Shown here piece by piece: positions 33,094 to 36,976 of a DNA stretch of 36,976 nucleotides (positions within the stretch are counted from its first letter, which is position 1; the number at the start of each line of letters is the position of its first letter). The notes under the pieces are model-generated. The model did not search any database and had not been told where the DNA came from. It saw only the letters and a list, made by a program, of their open reading frames with translations. Source of the DNA: an uncultured Flavobacteriales bacterium (GTDB taxonomy: Bacteria; Bacteroidota; Bacteroidia; Flavobacteriales_D; Sanyastnellaceae); the NCBI GenBank assembly GCA_913051865.1, contig CAJXHE010000009.1, positions 1-36,976 of the forward strand, in the 5' to 3' direction. The position numbers and the translations under genes were made by a program.

Positions 33094-33101
33094 CAAATTT
33101 A
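33094..33101 (-). promoter_or_regulatory. -7 promoter box of the alpha/beta hydrolase gene
   Basis: TAAATTTG (minus strand) fits TAnnTTTG, 6 bp before the hydrolase ATG, and overlaps the lpdA stop codon. It suggests the hydrolase has its own transcription start. Confidence 0.55.
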
Positions 33102-34487
33102 TAAATGAATAACCTCATCATACGCTGCAGCTGCAGCTTCCATGATCGCCTCAGATAGCGTAGGATGGGGGTGTACTGTTTTGATGAGTTCATGTCCTGT
33201 TGTTTCAAGTTTGCGAACAGCCACAAGCTCCGCCACCATCTCTGTGACATTGGCTCCAATCATATGGCCGCCAAGAAGTTCACCGTATTTGGCGTCAAAA
33301 ATGAGTTTCACAAATCCATCTTTATGTCCTGAAGCGCTTGCTTTACCCGATGCAGAAAAAGGGAATTTCCCTACTTTAATGTCATAACCGGCTTCTTTTG
33401 CGGCCTCTTCAGTCATGCCAACACTCGCAACTTCAGGAGAGCAGTAAGTACACCCTGGTATGTTGCCGTAATCTAGTGCTTCAGGGCTCGCGCCAGAGAT
33501 CTTTTCTACGCAAATAATGCCTTCGGCAGAAGCCACATGTGCGAGTGATTGGCCAGGCACACAATCCCCAATTGCAAAGTATCCAGGGATGTTTGTTCCG
33601 TAGAATTCGTCCACGATAACCTTCCCGTTATCAGTAACAATGCCGACATCTTCAAGTCCGATATTTTCAATATTTGCGATTACGCCCACGGCGCTTAGGA
33701 CGATATCACATTCGATCACTTCTTCGCCTTTTTTTGTTTTTACAGTCACTTTGCATCCTGATCCAGATGTATCAACGGAGGTGACTTCCGCCGAGGTTTT
33801 AATACTGATGCCCTGCTTCTTCAATGAACGGCCAAGTTGCTTCCCAATCTCTTTGTCCTCAACAGGAACGATACTGTCCAAATACTCAACAACAGTAACG
33901 TCAGTTCCAATCGCGTTGTAGAAATATGCGAACTCTACACCTATCGCACCTGAGCCTACAACAACCATTTTCTTGGGTTGCGTTTTGAGTGTTAAGGCTT
34001 CACGGTAGCCGATGATTTTCTTTCCGTCTTGTTTGAGGTTTGGCAATTGACGTGAGCGTGCACCCGTAGCAATAATGATGTTACTTGCCTCAAGGACTTG
34101 CGTTCCACCGTCATTTGCCTTGACTTCGAGACGCTTTCCAGTAAGGACTTTTCCAGAGCCCATAATGACGTCAACTTTATTCTTCTTCAGTAGAAAAGTG
34201 ACGCCCTTTGACATTCCGTCTGCCACATCTCTACTTCGATTTACCATTGCTCCGAAATCCGCTTCAGACGAGGAGACCTTAATGCCATACGCTTCGGCAT
34301 GTTGGATGTATTCAAACACGTTTGCGCTTTTAAGAAGCGCCTTCGTGGGGATGCATCCCCAGTTAAGGCAAATGCCTCCAAGTTCCTCTCTCTCTACGAT
34401 GGCAGTCTTAAGCCCCAGTTGAGATGCACGAATTGCTGTTACGTAGCCACCAGGACCACTCCCTAAAACGATAACGTCGTATTTCAT
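33099..34487 (-). CDS. lpdA: Dihydrolipoyl dehydrogenase (E3)
   Basis: It reoxidises the lipoyl groups of 2-oxoacid dehydrogenase and glycine-cleavage complexes. 462 residues: FAD-binding GSGPGGY at 9-15, redox disulfide in GGICLNWGCIPTKA (Cys40, Cys45), NAD-binding VVGSGAIGVEFAYFYN, a second FAD motif FAIGDCVPGQSLAHVASAEG, and the C-terminal HPHPTLSEA holding the active-site His. It lacks an N-terminal lipoyl domain. It is divergent from adk, with 93 bp between. Confidence 0.97.
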   Translation of the reverse strand: MKYDVIVLGSGPGGYVTAIRASQLGLKTAIVEREELGGICLNWGCIPTKALLKSANVFEYIQHAEAYGIKVSSSEADFGAMVNRSRDVADGMSKGVTFLLKKNKVDVIMGSGKVLTGKRLEVKANDGGTQVLEASNIIIATGARSRQLPNLKQDGKKIIGYREALTLKTQPKKMVVVGSGAIGVEFAYFYNAIGTDVTVVEYLDSIVPVEDKEIGKQLGRSLKKQGISIKTSAEVTSVDTSGSGCKVTVKTKKGEEVIECDIVLSAVGVIANIENIGLEDVGIVTDNGKVIVDEFYGTNIPGYFAIGDCVPGQSLAHVASAEGIICVEKISGASPEALDYGNIPGCTYCSPEVASVGMTEEAAKEAGYDIKVGKFPFSASGKASASGHKDGFVKLIFDAKYGELLGGHMIGANVTEMVAELVAVRKLETTGHELIKTVHPHPTLSEAIMEAAAAAYDEVIHL

Positions 34488-34564
34488 TTTTTAAGTCTTA
34501 TTAAAGGAATTTTGATGTGGCGAAGTTAGTTATTTTAAGTCACCGTAGTAGTAAGTCTGTAAGC

Positions 34565-34572
34565 TACCTTTG
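34565..34572 (+). promoter_or_regulatory. -7 promoter box of adk
   Basis: TACCTTTG matches TAnnTTTG, 8 bp before the adk ATG. No TTG -33 element is seen at the normal spacing. Confidence 0.6.
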
Positions 34573-34580
34573 CCTAATAA

Positions 34581-35156
34581 ATGAAAATTATGAGAAACCT
34601 CGTTTTATTTGGCCCTCCAGGTGCAGGGAAAGGAACTCAAAGTGAATTTTTAGTGAATCATTACAACCTTGTACATCTGAGTACTGGGGATGTTTTTAGA
34701 TATAACATCAAATCTGGAACGGAGTTGGGCCATCTGGCTCAATCTTATATGGATCAAGGTAAATTGGTCCCAGATGAGGTGACAATATCTATGCTAAAAG
34801 CAGAAGTAGAGAAACATTCTGAGGCAGAAGGGTTTATTTTTGACGGGTTTCCAAGGACGACAGCACAAGCAGAAGCACTTGACGCTTTTCTGATGTCAAG
34901 GGGACATTCAATTGAGTCCATGCTTTCTTTAGAAGTGGAGGAGAGTGAGCTTAAAAAGCGACTTTTGGCCAGATCAGTGACAAGTGGGCGTGCAGATGAT
35001 GCAGACGAAGCTGTGATCCAGAATCGTATCAATGTGTATCATGCAGAAACTGCGCCAGTCGCTGATTTTTACAAAGCATTGGGGAAATTTAAGTCCATCG
35101 ATGGACTCGGTTCGGTTGAGGAAATTACAACGCGTTTGGTTCAGGCTATCGGATAA
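34581..35156 (+). CDS. adk: Adenylate kinase
   Basis: It catalyses ATP + AMP = 2 ADP in the cytoplasm. 191 residues with the P-loop GPPGAGKGT (11-19), the AMP-binding STGDVFR segment and DGFPRT near 89. The lid is the short type ([18 protein letters not shown]), without zinc cysteines. The second Met (residue 4) is an alternative start. obgE follows after 2 bp, so adk-obgE-psuG probably form one operon. Confidence 0.97.
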   Translation: MKIMRNLVLFGPPGAGKGTQSEFLVNHYNLVHLSTGDVFRYNIKSGTELGHLAQSYMDQGKLVPDEVTISMLKAEVEKHSEAEGFIFDGFPRTTAQAEALDAFLMSRGHSIESMLSLEVEESELKKRLLARSVTSGRADDADEAVIQNRINVYHAETAPVADFYKALGKFKSIDGLGSVEEITTRLVQAIG

Positions 35157-35158
35157 TC

Positions 35159-36223
35159 ATGGCGCTTCAAAACTTTGTTGACTATGTGAAAATTTGCTGC
35201 CGTTCTGGTAAAGGAGGGGCCGGATCGTTACATATGATGCGTAACAGAACCACATCGAAAGGCGGGCCTGATGGTGGTGATGGTGGGAGAGGAGGTCACG
35301 TTATTGTGAGAGGAAGCTCCAACAAATGGACCCTTCTCCACCTGAAGTATCAAAAACACATCATAGCCGGTCACGGAGAAAGCGGAAGCCGAAATCACAG
35401 GCACGGCGCTGAGGGTGAAGATAAAATTATCGATGTGCCTCTAGGGACAATTATACGTGATGTTGAATCCGATAAGGTTGTTTGTGAGATCACTGAAGAA
35501 GGACAAACAGTGGTGGTGACGAGGGGTGGTTTAGGTGGGAGAGGAAATGACCATTTTAAATCTTCAACAAATCAAAGTCCTGAATATGCGCAACCAGGTC
35601 AAGATGGATTGGAAGAGTGGAAAGTTTTAGAGTTGAAGTTGCTCGGAGATGTAGGTTTGGTAGGTTTTCCCAATGCAGGAAAATCGACTTTGCTGTCAGT
35701 CGTGAGTGCTGCCAAACCTGAGATTGCGGATTATCCGTTTACGACATTACGACCAAATTTGGGGATTGTGGCATACAGAGATGATCGGTCCTTTGTGATG
35801 GCCGATATTCCGGGGATTATTGAAGGCGCTGCGGATGGAAAAGGTTTGGGTGTGAGGTTCTTAAGACATATAGAACGCAATCCTGTACTGCTTTTCTTGA
35901 TTCCTGCGGATGAAGATGATATTGTTGCAGCGTACCGGACATTGCTGGGAGAGCTAGAAAAGTACAATCCTCAGATGCTTGATAAACAGCGGATTTTAGC
36001 GATTTCCAAATCGGACCTTCTCGATGAAGAGTTGGAAGAAGAAATGAGGGCGCTGCTCCTCAAGGAAGCGCCTAATTTGAATCCCTTGTTTTTCAGTGCC
36101 ATGGCCCACAAGAATTTGGACACTTTAAAAGACCAAATTATGGCTGCCATAGAAGACGCAAATCCCGATACTGGACTCTCCAAGGGCCCCTTTGCACCAC
36201 TCCCGCCACCACTCGTTAAGTAG
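35159..36223 (+). CDS. obgE: Obg-family GTPase (ObgE/CgtA)
   Basis: A ribosome-associated GTPase needed for 50S assembly. 354 residues: the Gly-rich Obg fold (about 1-160, [14 protein letters not shown] and [14 protein letters not shown]), then the G domain with GFPNAGKST near 170, the DIPG switch, and an SKSD motif for NKxD near 281. There is no OCT extension, which is common in the phylum. adk ends 2 bp upstream and psuG begins 2 bp after the stop. Confidence 0.97.
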   Translation: MALQNFVDYVKICCRSGKGGAGSLHMMRNRTTSKGGPDGGDGGRGGHVIVRGSSNKWTLLHLKYQKHIIAGHGESGSRNHRHGAEGEDKIIDVPLGTIIRDVESDKVVCEITEEGQTVVVTRGGLGGRGNDHFKSSTNQSPEYAQPGQDGLEEWKVLELKLLGDVGLVGFPNAGKSTLLSVVSAAKPEIADYPFTTLRPNLGIVAYRDDRSFVMADIPGIIEGAADGKGLGVRFLRHIERNPVLLFLIPADEDDIVAAYRTLLGELEKYNPQMLDKQRILAISKSDLLDEELEEEMRALLLKEAPNLNPLFFSAMAHKNLDTLKDQIMAAIEDANPDTGLSKGPFAPLPPPLVK

Positions 36224-36225
36224 TT

Positions 36226-36976
36226 GTGAAAGAGCTTATTGTATATAGCGAAGAAGTGCACGAAGCGATGAGATGCGGTGTGCCTGTTGTCGCCCTGGAG
36301 TCTACAATTATTGCGCACGGAATGCCCTATCCTGAAAATGTCAATACCGCCAAGCAACTTGGAAGCATCATCAGGGATGCGGGTTGTGTTCCCGCGATCA
36401 TTGCTATTTCAGGAGGCAAGGTGTGCGTAGGAATTGATGACGCTTTGTTGGCGCGGATTGCAAAAGAAAAGGACGTGCTGAAAGTGAGTAGACGCGATAT
36501 ACCAATTGCAATCGCTTCCGAAGCGTTGGGTGCAACGACTGTAAGTGGAACCTTGGTCATTGCCCATGCAGCTGGCATTAAAGTGTTTGTGACAGGTGGG
36601 ATTGGCGGTGCGCACAGGGGTTCTGAAACGTCAATGGATGTCAGTTCAGACCTTGAGGAACTCGCCATTCGTGATGTGGCCGTCGTCAGTGCTGGAGTTA
36701 AGGCGATTTTAGATTTGCCGAAGACGCTCGAGATTTTAGAAACAAAAGGCGTGCCTGTGGTGGGATATCAAACGGATGAGTTGCCGGCATTTTATACAAG
36801 GTCGAGTGGCCTGAAGTTGGTCGCAACGGCGAACACGGTAGACGAGGTTGCCAGCATTATGAAGGCGAAATGGGATTTGGGCATCGGTGGATCTATTCTG
36901 ATTGCCAACCCCATACCTCACGCGTTTGAGGCAGATGCTAAGGTGATTAATACAGCCATTGAAAACGCTTTGGTGC
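36226..36976 (+). CDS. psuG: Pseudouridine-5'-phosphate glycosidase, 3' end beyond the window
   Basis: It cleaves pseudouridine 5'-phosphate to uracil and ribose 5-phosphate, the second step of pseudouridine breakdown. The first 250 codons are present and open to the window end. Conserved segments: ALESTIIAHGMPYPEN (catalytic Glu), KVSRRDIPIAIA, GATTVSGT, FVTGGIGGAHRG, SAGVKAILDLPKTLE (the catalytic Lys) and VGYQTDELPAFYTR, closely following E. coli PsuG. The start is GTG, 2 bp after the obgE stop. The kinase psuK is not in the visible part and may lie downstream. Confidence 0.95.
   Translation, partial: MKELIVYSEEVHEAMRCGVPVVALESTIIAHGMPYPENVNTAKQLGSIIRDAGCVPAIIAISGGKVCVGIDDALLARIAKEKDVLKVSRRDIPIAIASEALGATTVSGTLVIAHAAGIKVFVTGGIGGAHRGSETSMDVSSDLEELAIRDVAVVSAGVKAILDLPKTLEILETKGVPVVGYQTDELPAFYTRSSGLKLVATANTVDEVASIMKAKWDLGIGGSILIANPIPHAFEADAKVINTAIENALV

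Overview
The window looks like a compact, moderately AT-rich chromosome segment from a Bacteroidota bacterium, probably a marine Flavobacteriales relative (the order is inferred). Three things point there. Several secreted proteins end in type IX secretion (T9SS) C-terminal domains. Many genes carry the Bacteroidota -7 promoter box TAnnTTTG just upstream. Several families typical of the phylum are present: a Lacal_2735-type micro-protein, choice-of-anchor V, SiaB-type kinase, DUF5715, and a Tgt lacking the usual zinc cysteines. No insertion sequence, prophage, CRISPR array or clear horizontally acquired island was seen.

Layout. 1-91: the 3' end of a 5S rRNA and its terminator. 110-5835 (+): der, metK, dnaB and a secreted protein of uncertain function. 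5838-9408 (-): a SiaB-like kinase, a 546-bp poorly coding gap, then the tight operon DUF554 membrane protein / membrane-anchored muramidase-like enzyme / WYL regulator. 9466-11748 (+): tgt and an LptF/LptG-type permease. 11727-16735 (-): era-ispE, a c-type haem protein, an SRPBCC protein coupled to a 57-residue Lacal_2735-like gene, and a four-repeat fasciclin protein. 16857-19763 (+): a B12-type MerR regulator coupled to a flavin-reductase-like protein, a YgjP-like metallopeptidase and a small T9SS cargo. 19875-19947 (-): initiator tRNA-fMet with its own promoter and terminator. 20107-26238: a sulfur-flavoured neighbourhood of arylsulfotransferase, class-I-amidotransferase lipoprotein, APS/PAPS reductase and Rrf2 regulator on the minus strand, then a large vanadium-haloperoxidase/PAP2-type secreted enzyme on the plus strand. 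26293-30717: a lipoprotein, xseA/xseB, a choice-of-anchor V protein, a SpoIIE-type phosphatase and two small conserved genes. 30850-33087: a DUF5715 protein and a secreted alpha/beta hydrolase. 33099-36976: lpdA (-), then adk, obgE and psuG (+), the last running off the end.

How the genes fit together. Most are housekeeping: ribosome assembly GTPases (der, era, obgE), SAM synthesis, replication, queuosine tRNA modification, isoprenoid synthesis, exonuclease VII, pyruvate/2-oxoacid dehydrogenase E3 and adenylate kinase. Between them sit secreted or surface proteins. The most interesting material is regulatory and accessory. Paired palindromes flank the Rrf2 gene and the APS reductase promoter. 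A C-terminal dockerin-like domain ending in cysteine is shared by the arylsulfotransferase and the haloperoxidase. The B12-type MerR regulator is divergent from the fasciclin gene across an intergenic region rich in TGTA/TACA motifs. SiaA-like and SiaB-like partners are split 23 kb apart with no SiaC seen. I did not find a clear, wholly new multi-gene system. The strongest leads are the 20.1-26.2 kb sulfur/secreted-enzyme neighbourhood and the MerR-B12 intergenic region.
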